A stretch of DNA of 13,117 nt from Flavobacteriaceae bacterium (GTDB lineage Bacteria; Bacteroidota; Bacteroidia; Flavobacteriales; Flavobacteriaceae). Below, piece after piece: positions 1 to 6,644 of the stretch. Position 1 is the stretch's first letter. The number at the start of each line of letters is the position of its first letter. The DNA lies in assembly GCA_023262245.1 (NCBI GenBank), contig JALRDC010000105.1:1-13117 (forward strand), read 5' to 3'. A program made the position numbers and the translations under genes. Below the pieces are notes generated by a model. The model did no database searches and was not told the origin of the DNA. It saw only the letters and a list, made by a program, of their open reading frames with translations.

Positions 1-533
1 GTGATTGTGCAGGACACTGTGAGCAACAAGCAAGTTATACGCGACCCGATCTTTTGATTTTAGGAAAAGCGATAAGCGGAGGTACCTATCCCGTTTCTGC
101 AGTATTATGTGATGCCCACATTATGGAGGTCATTCAACCGGGTCAGCACGGGAGTACATTTGGGGGAAATCCAATGGCTTGTTCTGTTGCCATGGAAGCC
201 CTGGAGGTGATCCGCGACGAGAAATTAACCCAGAATGCACGAAAGCTGGGTAAACGATTTAGAGCAGTACTACAAGAATACATCGACCAGAGTTCTATCG
301 TTTTAAAAGTCCGTGGAAAAGGATTGCTCAATGCCATTGTGATCAACGATTCAGAAAACAGTAAAACCGCTTGGAATATTTGCCTTAAGCTAAAGGAAAA
401 TGGGCTTTTGGCAAAGCCTACGCATGGTAATATCATTCGTTTTGCACCTCCTTTGGTTATGAGTGAAGAAGCGTTGGAAGCTTGTTTAGAAATTATCACA
501 ACCACTTTAGCAATTTTTGAACCTAAAAATTAA
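1..533 (+). CDS. rocD: ornithine--oxo-acid aminotransferase, C-terminal part (5' end outside window)
   Basis: PLP-dependent class III aminotransferase that converts L-ornithine and 2-oxoglutarate to glutamate-5-semialdehyde and glutamate in arginine/ornithine catabolism, in the cytoplasm. About 175 residues are visible of a family length near 400. The PLP-binding lysine lies in LGKAISGG (Lys codon 66-68), followed by TYPVSAVLCD, the HGSTFGGNP phosphate-binding segment, the VRGKGLLNAIVI strand and GLLAKPTHGNIIRFAPPLV. All of these match ornithine aminotransferase closely, including the human enzyme, so the substrate call is firmer than for a generic class III enzyme. The gene has no start in the window; the TTG at 54 is internal. 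Roughly the first 17 bases do not give the expected TGxxRTG motif in this frame (see findings). It ends 8 nt before the cysteine desulfurase and is probably co-transcribed with it. Confidence 0.93.
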   Translation, partial: DCAGHCEQQASYTRPDLLILGKAISGGTYPVSAVLCDAHIMEVIQPGQHGSTFGGNPMACSVAMEALEVIRDEKLTQNARKLGKRFRAVLQEYIDQSSIVLKVRGKGLLNAIVINDSENSKTAWNICLKLKENGLLAKPTHGNIIRFAPPLVMSEEALEACLEIITTTLAIFEPKN

Positions 534-541
534 ATCGGGAA

Positions 542-1684
542 ATGAAGGTATATTTTGACAATGCGGCAACCACTCCTATGCGGAAAGAAGTTATTCATTC
601 CATTGCAAATGTCATGTCAGCATGTTATGGAAACCCTTCTTCTACTCATGCTTTTGGGCGAAGTGCTAAAACACATTTAGAAACAGCGCGTAAAGGTATT
701 GCAAGACTCCTAAATGCGGCGCCACAAGAAATTATTTTTACCTCTGGAGGGACCGAGTCAGACAATATGATTTTAAACTGCGCAGTAAAGGATTTAGGGG
801 TAACAACACTGATTTCTTCTCCTTTGGAACATCATGCTGTACTTCATGCCTTAGAGGCTTTAAAGAAGCTTTACAGCGTAAAAGTAGTTTATGTAGATAT
901 AGATGATAAAGGAACTGTAGATCTACATCATCTTAAAACCCTTTTAGAAGCAGACAGTTCAAAAAAGTTAGTGACTTTGATGCACGTCAATAATGAAATC
1001 GGAAATGTTTTAGATTTGATTAAGGTTGGAGCTTTATGTCATCAGCACAAAGCTTTTTTTCATACTGATGCCGTTCAAGGTATTGGACATTTTCCTTTTG
1101 ATCTAGAAAAAATGCCGATCGATTTTCTTTCTGCTGCAGCTCACAAATTTCACGGACCCAAAGGAATTGGATTTTCATTTGTGAGGAAAAACTCTGGATT
1201 AGAGCCTTTTATTCATGGAGGTGCTCAAGAACGCGGATTGAGAGCAGGAACGGAATCTGTTCACAACATTGTTGGCATGCATAAAGCACTAGAACTCGCT
1301 TATGATAATTTAGATGAAGAACGCGAACAAGTGTTAAAACTAAAAAACTACTTTATCAAAGAATTACTGAAACTATTTCCTCAAGCTCACTTTAACGGCT
1401 ATTCAGCAGATGAAAAAGCAAGCACTTATACCTTGATCAATGTGGCTTTACCCATTGCTAAGGATAAAGCAGGCCTGCTTGATTTTCATTTAGACCTTAA
1501 AGGAGTTGCCTGTTCAAAAGGAAGTGCTTGTCAGTCTGGAAGCAGTTCAGGGTCTCATGTGCTGAACTGTATACAGTCTAAAGAAATTAAAGACTGGGCT
1601 TCTTTACGCTTCTCTTTTTCTATTTTTAATACCAAGGATGAGGTTGACTATGTCATGCAATCTTTAAAAGAATTTAAAGATTGA
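542..1684 (+). CDS. cysteine desulfurase, NifS/IscS type (class V aminotransferase fold)
   Basis: PLP enzyme that removes sulfur from L-cysteine as an enzyme-bound persulfide, for Fe-S cluster assembly or tRNA thiolation. It has 380 residues, a normal length. Visible motifs in order: FDNAATTP at 5-12, YGNPSSTHAFGR at 29-40, SGGTES at 68-73, His97/His98 in the PLP-stacking segment, HVNNEIG at 148-154, HTDAVQG with Asp176 and Gln179, the PLP lysine Lys202 in AAHKFHGPKGIGF, and the persulfide cysteine Cys330 in CSKGSACQSG (Cys324 is also nearby). LRFSF lies near 355-359. The catalytic loop is short and lacks the C-terminal IscU-binding tail of E. coli IscS, so I leave the symbol open. It may serve tRNA thiolation or a general sulfur supply. 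The start ATG is 8 nt after rocD. It converges on the M23 gene with 7 nt between the stop codons and no recognisable terminator. Confidence 0.93.
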   Translation: MKVYFDNAATTPMRKEVIHSIANVMSACYGNPSSTHAFGRSAKTHLETARKGIARLLNAAPQEIIFTSGGTESDNMILNCAVKDLGVTTLISSPLEHHAVLHALEALKKLYSVKVVYVDIDDKGTVDLHHLKTLLEADSSKKLVTLMHVNNEIGNVLDLIKVGALCHQHKAFFHTDAVQGIGHFPFDLEKMPIDFLSAAAHKFHGPKGIGFSFVRKNSGLEPFIHGGAQERGLRAGTESVHNIVGMHKALELAYDNLDEEREQVLKLKNYFIKELLKLFPQAHFNGYSADEKASTYTLINVALPIAKDKAGLLDFHLDLKGVACSKGSACQSGSSSGSHVLNCIQSKEIKDWASLRFSFSIFNTKDEVDYVMQSLKEFKD

Positions 1685-1691
1685 AATTTTT

Positions 1692-3356
1692 TCATTTGGG
1701 TTTTCGATAAAAATCTCTTTCAAAGACTGTTTTATTTCCAACTTGATCTTCAGCCTCTATAGTCAATTGATGTAAGGACTCTTTAAATTCTAAATCACTA
1801 AAATCATATATAAGACTGTTGTTTTTGGGTTCGTGTTCTAGGAGAATCCACTTCCCATTGATCTTACCGCGATATGTTTTAATACCTGAATAGTCATCAG
1901 AAATTTTCAATCTCAAATAGCTGTAATTACTAAGCCACTGTTTGTTTTTAAAGTTAACAGCTTTTATCTCTGGGGCCATGCTGTCTCGACTCATTACGTA
2001 GTCTCCCAAATCTTTGGATTTTGCTTTCCAAAAACCATCTTTTTTTGAAGCTGTAAAAAAACTTGGTTCTCCATTTTTATTGAGCACGGCCAAAAAAGTT
2101 TGAGCGGTCTTTAAACTGTCGCCTGCTGGGACTTTGTATCTGATTTCAAAGGGCTTGTTAAGTGGTGCCCAGTTTTGTAAAACATGCAAAGTGTCTCCAC
2201 GTTCTTCGACAAGCATCTCTACCTGATCAAAAAAACTTTCTTTGGGAAAGTAAACGGATTTATCATCAAAATCAAAAAGATAATCCTTGGTGGGATATAG
2301 GGAATTTTCCAAATTCTCTTTAGTTGGGAAAACTTCATTGGCCCCCGTAATGTAAGCTTCTACATAGGTTGTATTTTGCTTATAGTCATTTAACTCAATC
2401 AAAATTTGATAAGATTTGCCTTGTTCAATGAGCATTTCTCCTTGAGGTGAGGTTTCATTTAAAAAGGAGAATTTCTGTTCGGGATGGGAAACAAAGCGTT
2501 GAATTCTTCTTTTATTTTTGGAAAGCATTTTATAGTCGATCATTAAATTGATGTATTTGGAATCGTTAAATGAAATACGATCCATAGTATATTTAAAATA
2601 TTCTACCCCATTGAGTCGCACTTGGGCACTGTAAATACCATTTTTATTATAAGAACGATTTTGACGATCAAATAAGCGCAAGCCTACATTTACTTTGCCT
2701 GAAGGAATGATGCCTGCTGTTGTATAGGTACTGTCGTTTTTCTTTGTAAGCGGAAATTCTTTTTTATTGCTATAGGGATCTGTTCCATTGTACAGATAGA
2801 AGTTTTGTACTTGGGGGCGAAGGGTGTCTTCTATATCCAAGGGGTATTGCATGGCATTTATAGGAAATTGCCCTTTGGTATCTCGCATCTCAAAATGTAA
2901 ATGAGGACCATAAGAGCCCCCTGTATTTCCCGAGAAACCAATAATCTCACCTGCCTTAATTGATAATTCATCTATCTTAGGAAAGAGTTGAATTTGATAG
3001 GTCTCTTTTTGGTATTGCCTTTCTTTTACATAGGCTTCAATTTTAGGTGCAAATTTTTTCAAATGAGCATATACCGAGGTGGTTCCATCTGGATGATCAA
3101 TATAAATAGCTTTTCCATAGCCACTTACACTTACCCGTATTCTACTAATTCTCCCGTCTTGTACACTTCGAACTTTTAATCCCTGCCTTCCTTGAGTTCT
3201 AATATCTAATCCCGCATGAAAATGATTGTTTCGCAATTCTCCAAAAGTACCGGAAAGCTGAATGGGTATGTCTAAAGGGGGAACCCAAGAAAATTTGTAT
3301 TGACCAAATAAACTTAAATTAATTAAAAAAAACAGGATGGCGTAAAAGCGTTTCAA
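1692..3356 (-). CDS. secreted M23-family (LytM-type) metallopeptidase
   Basis: Zn-dependent endopeptidase of the envelope, in the family that cuts peptidoglycan cross-bridges. I chose the TTG at 3356 as the start. The protein then begins MKRFYAILFFLINLSLFG, a clean Sec signal peptide, and has 554 residues. An upstream in-frame TTG at 3386 would put ten polar residues before it; no in-frame ATG precedes the signal, and a stop codon lies just upstream. The M23 domain follows almost at once: HAGLD supplies the first His and Asp ligands, SVYAHL the catalytic His, and GPHLHFE the HxH pair, so all metal and catalytic residues are present. The C-terminal two thirds (about 360 residues) matches no domain I recognise. 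It is rich in beta-type segments such as KVNVGLRLFDRQNRSYN and probably forms Ig-like or adhesion modules. It is divergent from the coiled-coil/zapA genes. Confidence 0.88.
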   Translation of the reverse strand: MKRFYAILFFLINLSLFGQYKFSWVPPLDIPIQLSGTFGELRNNHFHAGLDIRTQGRQGLKVRSVQDGRISRIRVSVSGYGKAIYIDHPDGTTSVYAHLKKFAPKIEAYVKERQYQKETYQIQLFPKIDELSIKAGEIIGFSGNTGGSYGPHLHFEMRDTKGQFPINAMQYPLDIEDTLRPQVQNFYLYNGTDPYSNKKEFPLTKKNDSTYTTAGIIPSGKVNVGLRLFDRQNRSYNKNGIYSAQVRLNGVEYFKYTMDRISFNDSKYINLMIDYKMLSKNKRRIQRFVSHPEQKFSFLNETSPQGEMLIEQGKSYQILIELNDYKQNTTYVEAYITGANEVFPTKENLENSLYPTKDYLFDFDDKSVYFPKESFFDQVEMLVEERGDTLHVLQNWAPLNKPFEIRYKVPAGDSLKTAQTFLAVLNKNGEPSFFTASKKDGFWKAKSKDLGDYVMSRDSMAPEIKAVNFKNKQWLSNYSYLRLKISDDYSGIKTYRGKINGKWILLEHEPKNNSLIYDFSDLEFKESLHQLTIEAEDQVGNKTVFERDFYRKPK

Positions 3357-3521
3357 GTTGGGTAAAGTCTGATTTGTTGTGTGCAAGATAAAGAATCCCT
3401 ATGCTTCTGTGCAAATATTTTAAGTGTTGTTAAAATTTTTAAAACTATGATAAGGAGTCCTCAAATTGAAAAAAGATTCAATAACTTTGTTTAAGAGTAA
3501 TGTTAGAATAGCAAGTTTTAT
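3357..3521 (+). promoter_or_regulatory. divergent intergenic region, presumed promoters of M23 gene (-) and coiled-coil/zapA unit (+)
   Basis: The region lies between two divergently transcribed units and so should carry a promoter for each. It is strongly AT-rich. I looked for the Bacteroidota -33 TTTG / -7 TAnnTTTG pair on both strands. A TTTG at 3486-3489 is followed at the right distance only by a poor TA match (3509), and an AATATTTG-like element on the minus strand (3412-3419) has no TTTG at the right distance. No specific promoter is claimed. Confidence 0.35.
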
Positions 3522-3818
3522 ATGAACCAAAAGCCTGAAGCAAACGCCCTTCTTGAGGAGAAAATTATTGGCTTACTTAATAAGTTAAAGGAAAATCACC
3601 TCAGCTTAACCAAATTTGAAGAGTCAACAGCAAGCTTACAAGGGAGAAACAAAGCTTTAGAAGCAAAAATAGTAAAGCTAGAAGAGGAAAATAAGACATT
3701 AAAAATTGCTAATAACTTACTCGGCAGTAAAGAAGGTAAAACACAAACGAAAGCTAAAATAAATAGTTTAATCAAAGAAGTTGATTATTGTATTCAGCAA
3801 CTTTCAGAAATGAATTAA
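3522..3818 (+). CDS. small coiled-coil protein encoded immediately upstream of zapA
   Basis: A 98-residue cytoplasmic protein with no signal peptide or membrane segment and almost entirely predicted helical. Heptad-like leucine spacing runs through about residues 10-68 (IIGLLNKLKENHLSL, then KALEAKIVKLEEENKTLKIANNLL). A basic linker follows (KEGKTQTKAK) and then a short amphipathic C-terminal helix INSLIKEVDYCIQQL. It ends 4 nt before zapA, so the two are almost certainly translated from one message. By size, coiled coil and position it resembles ZapB and the ZapA-upstream protein ZauP of Caulobacter and Pseudomonas, which pair with ZapA at the division ring. That is analogy from architecture and context, not recognised homology. 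The coding assignment is secure; the function is inferred. Confidence 0.8.
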   Translation: MNQKPEANALLEEKIIGLLNKLKENHLSLTKFEESTASLQGRNKALEAKIVKLEEENKTLKIANNLLGSKEGKTQTKAKINSLIKEVDYCIQQLSEMN

Positions 3819-3822
3819 TTAT

Positions 3823-4119
3823 ATGAGTGATCTTTTAAAGATAAAATTAACTATTGCAAATAGAGTCTACCCCTTATCTGTTGCACCAAATCAAGAAGCC
3901 TCACTTCGTGCCTCGGCAAAAAAGATTGAAGCTACAATTGGGCAACTTGAAAAAAACTACGCTGTAAGAGATAAGCAAGATGTACTCGCTATGTGTTCCC
4001 TTCAATATGCAGCCCAATTAGAACAATTAAAAAATCAATCAAGTCAACACAGTTCTGTCTCTGAGGAGAAAATACATGAACTCATTGATATGATTGACGT
4101 TCATATGGCTGCCTACTAA
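3823..4119 (+). CDS. zapA: cell division protein ZapA
   Basis: ZapA binds FtsZ and bundles its protofilaments at the mid-cell Z ring. The product has 98 residues, a usual ZapA length. The N-terminal globular part contains the family pattern KIKLTIANRVYPLSV, then EASLRASAKKIEATI, with the C-terminal coiled-coil helix from about residue 45 (DVLAMCSLQYAAQLEQL). The ATG sits 4 nt after the stop of the coiled-coil gene, consistent with coupled expression. A structured RNA gene follows and then rny, both in the same direction. The zapA-6S RNA adjacency recalls zapA-ssrS in gammaproteobacteria. Confidence 0.9.
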   Translation: MSDLLKIKLTIANRVYPLSVAPNQEASLRASAKKIEATIGQLEKNYAVRDKQDVLAMCSLQYAAQLEQLKNQSSQHSSVSEEKIHELIDMIDVHMAAY

Positions 4120-4146
4120 CGTTCTGAAAACATCAATACAACACTG

Positions 4147-4310
4147 CCTGTATTAGTATTTTTTTGATAAACTCAACGAGCTTTTAATTCAGAGGGGTGA
4201 GTTTCAGTTGTAAAAGCAAGCTGTCTTGTAGCAGATCCTTGATCAATTGTGTAGCCTCAAACTTGATTTTTAGGAGTTTATACAAAAAGCACGCTAATAC
4301 AGGTTTTTTT
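4147..4310 (+). ncRNA. ssrS: 6S-like regulatory RNA (probable Bacteroidota/6S-Flavo type)
   Basis: The 205-nt gap between zapA and rny folds by eye into the 6S RNA layout. The closing stem pairs 4147-4156 (CCTGTATTAG) perfectly with 4294-4303 (CTAATACAGG). It continues after a small internal loop with 4160-4166 on 4283-4289 and 4167-4174 (ATAAACTC) on 4274-4281, giving about 25 pairs with a single A bulge at 4282. Then comes a large asymmetric bubble: 4175-4197 on the 5' side, 4266-4273 on the 3' side. The apical arm follows: 4198-4204 on 4259-4265, 4205-4210 on 4244-4249, 4217-4223 on 4232-4241 with a bulge at 4235-4237. A run of seven T follows at 4304-4310, which fixes the + strand. 6S RNA binds the housekeeping RNA polymerase by mimicking open promoter DNA. 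The assignment rests on architecture and on the position after zapA; no covariance model was run. A cis-acting leader of rny is the main alternative. Confidence 0.72.
4294..4310 (+). terminator. 3' strand of the 6S-like closing stem followed by T7: possible terminator or RNA 3' end
   Basis: The 3' half of the perfect 10-bp closing stem runs straight into seven T residues, ending 14 nt before the rny start codon. This could be the 3' end of the small RNA, formed by termination or by processing. The hairpin loop is far longer (about 137 nt) than in a normal intrinsic terminator, so efficient termination is uncertain, and transcription must continue or restart for rny. Confidence 0.4.
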
Positions 4311-4324
4311 AATTTTTATAGTAA

Positions 4325-5887
4325 ATGGAATCCTATACATACCCCTTAGCAGCAGTATTTATACTCCTAATCGGTTTTTTTCTAGGAAGATTTCTCCAAA
4401 AAGGCAAGCTAAAAAAGTTACTTGAAATTACTGAAAAAAACGCTGAAGAAATTATAAAAAAGGCACAACTAGATGCCGAGTCAACCAAAAAGGAGAAGCT
4501 CTTACAAGCAAAAGAACACTTTATTGAACTCAAATTAAAATACGAAAGTGAAGTAAATCAACGTGAAAAAAAGATTAATGAAATAGAAACTAAGATTCGT
4601 GAGACGCAATCAATCGCTCAAAAAGAACTTAAGAAAAATAATGACCTCCAAAGAAAGCTAGAAGAAGAACATTCCTTTTTATCAAAAAAGCATTCAATAA
4701 TTAGCTCTAAAGAGAAAGAGCTAGACGAAAAACTGAAGATTCAAATCTCTAAGTTAGAAGTACTGTCCAATCTCTCCGCGGAAGAAGCCAAGAGAGAAAT
4801 GATGGAAAGTTTAAAAGAAAAAGCAAAGGCTGATGCTATGACTTTTGTTCAAAACAGTATGGAAGAAGCAAAGCTAACCGCACAACAAGAGGCTAAAAAA
4901 ATTGTAATTAATACCATTCAAAGAATAGGAACCGAAGAGGCTATAGACAATTGTGTTTCTATTTTTAATCTAGAATCTGACGATATTAAAGGGCGCATCA
5001 TTGGGCGTGAAGGTCGTAACATCAGAGCGATAGAAGCAGAAACAGGCGTAGAAATCATAGTCGATGACACTCCGGAAGCAATCATTCTATCTTGTTTCGA
5101 TCCGGTGCGAAGAGAAATTGCTCGACTCTCCCTTCATCACCTAGTAAACGATGGTCGAATCCACCCAGCACGTATAGAAGAAGTTGTAAACAAAACCCGA
5201 AGACAAATTGAAAATGAAATTATAGAAGTAGGAAAACGCACAGTTATCGATTTGGGAATTCATGGATTGCATCCGGAGCTGGTTCGAATCGTAGGGCGGA
5301 TGAAATATCGTTCCTCTTATGGACAGAACTTATTACAACACTCCAGGGAAGTCTCCAAACTTTGTGGTGTGATGGCTGCGGAACTAGGATTAAATGCCAA
5401 ACTTGCTAAACGGGCGGGTTTACTTCACGACATTGGAAAAGTTCCTGAAGATGAAGCAGCAACTCCCCACGCCATTTTAGGGATGGAATGGGCAGCAAAG
5501 TATGGAGAAAAGGAAGATGTTTGCAATGCGATCGGAGCCCACCATGATGAAATCGAAATGACCTCTTTGTTAGCTCCCATCGTTCAAGTTTGTGATGCCA
5601 TATCTGGCGCGCGTCCGGGAGCTAGGAGGCAGGTATTGGACAGCTATGTTCAAAGATTGAAAGATTTGGAACAAGTAGCTCTCGATTTACAAGGGGTAAA
5701 TAAAGCGTATGCCTTACAAGCTGGAAGAGAGCTTCGTGTTTTTGTGGAAAGTGAAAAGGTTACTGATGAGCAAGCTTCAAAATTATCATTTCAAATTTCT
5801 CAAAAGATACAAACTGACATGACCTATCCTGGTCAAGTGAAAGTTACTGTAATCCGCGAAACTCGAGCTGTAAATGTAGCGAAGTAA
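4325..5887 (+). CDS. rny: ribonuclease Y
   Basis: Membrane-anchored endoribonuclease that starts mRNA decay. It has 520 residues, full length. One N-terminal membrane segment (about residues 8-23, LAAVFILLIGFFLG) is followed by a long charged coiled coil (about 27-200). The KH RNA-binding domain holds GRIIGREG at 223-230 and the DDTPEAIILSCFDPVRREIA stretch. The HD phosphohydrolase domain holds His339, the His368-Asp369 pair in LLHDIGK, His406-His407 and Asp424. The C-terminus ends in the family's RETRAV tail. All catalytic residues are present. The ATG lies 21 nt after the closing stem of the 6S-like RNA, leaving almost no room for a separate promoter and leader, so expression may depend on transcription through the small RNA. 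It converges with glpF with 7 nt between the stops. Confidence 0.96.
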   Translation: MESYTYPLAAVFILLIGFFLGRFLQKGKLKKLLEITEKNAEEIIKKAQLDAESTKKEKLLQAKEHFIELKLKYESEVNQREKKINEIETKIRETQSIAQKELKKNNDLQRKLEEEHSFLSKKHSIISSKEKELDEKLKIQISKLEVLSNLSAEEAKREMMESLKEKAKADAMTFVQNSMEEAKLTAQQEAKKIVINTIQRIGTEEAIDNCVSIFNLESDDIKGRIIGREGRNIRAIEAETGVEIIVDDTPEAIILSCFDPVRREIARLSLHHLVNDGRIHPARIEEVVNKTRRQIENEIIEVGKRTVIDLGIHGLHPELVRIVGRMKYRSSYGQNLLQHSREVSKLCGVMAAELGLNAKLAKRAGLLHDIGKVPEDEAATPHAILGMEWAAKYGEKEDVCNAIGAHHDEIEMTSLLAPIVQVCDAISGARPGARRQVLDSYVQRLKDLEQVALDLQGVNKAYALQAGRELRVFVESEKVTDEQASKLSFQISQKIQTDMTYPGQVKVTVIRETRAVNVAK

Positions 5888-5894
5888 AAAGTTC

Positions 5895-6644
5895 TTAAAT
5901 ACTGCTTAGAAGCCCATAAATCAATCCAGCGATACTGCCCCCACACAAGGGACCAAGTATGGGTACCCAACTGTAAGACCAATCGGCATTTTTATTTTTT
6001 CTAGGGAGTAATTGATATACTAAACGCGGACCGAAATCACGAGCCGGATTAATAGCATAACCTGTTGTTCCTCCCAAGGCCAGTCCTATAAGCCAAACTA
6101 AAATCCCCACGGGTAAGGCATCTAAAGAACCTAAACCAAAATTTTGAATTTCTGAACCGCTGATTTCAATGTTTGGCCCTACAATAAACAAGGCGCCAAA
6201 AACAAGCATAAAAGTTCCTATAGCTTCACTAAAAAAATTATTCTTTAAATCGCGAATGGCAGGAGCTGTACAAAAAGTACTTCTCACGGCAGCTTCATCA
6301 TCCGTAAGTTTGTAGTGGGGAAGGTAGGTGAGATAAGCCAACCAGCTTCCAAGCATGGCTCCCAAAACTTGAGCTGCAAAATAACCCGGCACAAGAGACC
6401 AGGAGAATTTCCCTGCAATGACTAGTCCAAGGGTGACCGCTGGATTGAGATGTGCGCCACTAGATTGAGAAGTAATGTATACACTTACAAAAACGGCAAA
6501 GCCCCAAGCTGCGGTTATCAATACCCAAGGTGTTTGCCCTTCTGCTATGGTTTTCTTTAAATTTACATTGGCAACAACTCCAGCTCCAAAAAGAAGTAAG
6601 ATTGCGGTACCAATAAATTCTGCTAAATAGGGATTCAAAATCAT
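5895..6644 (-). CDS. glpF: glycerol uptake facilitator (aquaglyceroporin, MIP family)
   Basis: Inner-membrane channel that lets glycerol diffuse into the cell. It has 249 residues and a six-helix plus two half-helix pattern. The first NPA is at 67-69 (SGAHLNPAVTLG), the second at 199-201 (GYAINPARDFGPR). Asp203 after the second NPA-Arg is typical of glycerol facilitators rather than strict aquaporins. The selectivity-filter positions appear as Trp47, Tyr196 (Phe in E. coli GlpF) and Arg202. Its ATG overlaps the glpD stop in an ATGA junction (6641-6644), so translation is probably coupled. It is the last gene of the minus-strand unit, and I saw no good terminator after it. Confidence 0.93.
   Translation of the reverse strand: MILNPYLAEFIGTAILLLFGAGVVANVNLKKTIAEGQTPWVLITAAWGFAVFVSVYITSQSSGAHLNPAVTLGLVIAGKFSWSLVPGYFAAQVLGAMLGSWLAYLTYLPHYKLTDDEAAVRSTFCTAPAIRDLKNNFFSEAIGTFMLVFGALFIVGPNIEISGSEIQNFGLGSLDALPVGILVWLIGLALGGTTGYAINPARDFGPRLVYQLLPRKNKNADWSYSWVPILGPLCGGSIAGLIYGLLSSI

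Noticed and set aside
143..505. 120-codon open frame on the minus strand inside rocD
   Set aside because: It lies fully antisense to conserved aminotransferase coding sequence and its product shows no domain; it is a by-product of the codon pattern.
1680..1700. T-run between the convergent cysteine desulfurase and M23 stops as a terminator
   Set aside because: There is a short run of T but no inverted repeat before it on either strand.
3481..3521. Bacteroidota-type -33/-7 promoter before the coiled-coil gene
   Set aside because: TTTG is present at 3486-3489, but the expected TAnnTTTG position reads TAGCAAGT and would place transcription start on the start codon.
5880..5920. Possible bidirectional terminator between rny and glpF
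   Set aside because: The only pairing I found is a 4-5 bp AT-rich stem with mismatches; the stop codons are 7 nt apart and no GC-rich hairpin is present.
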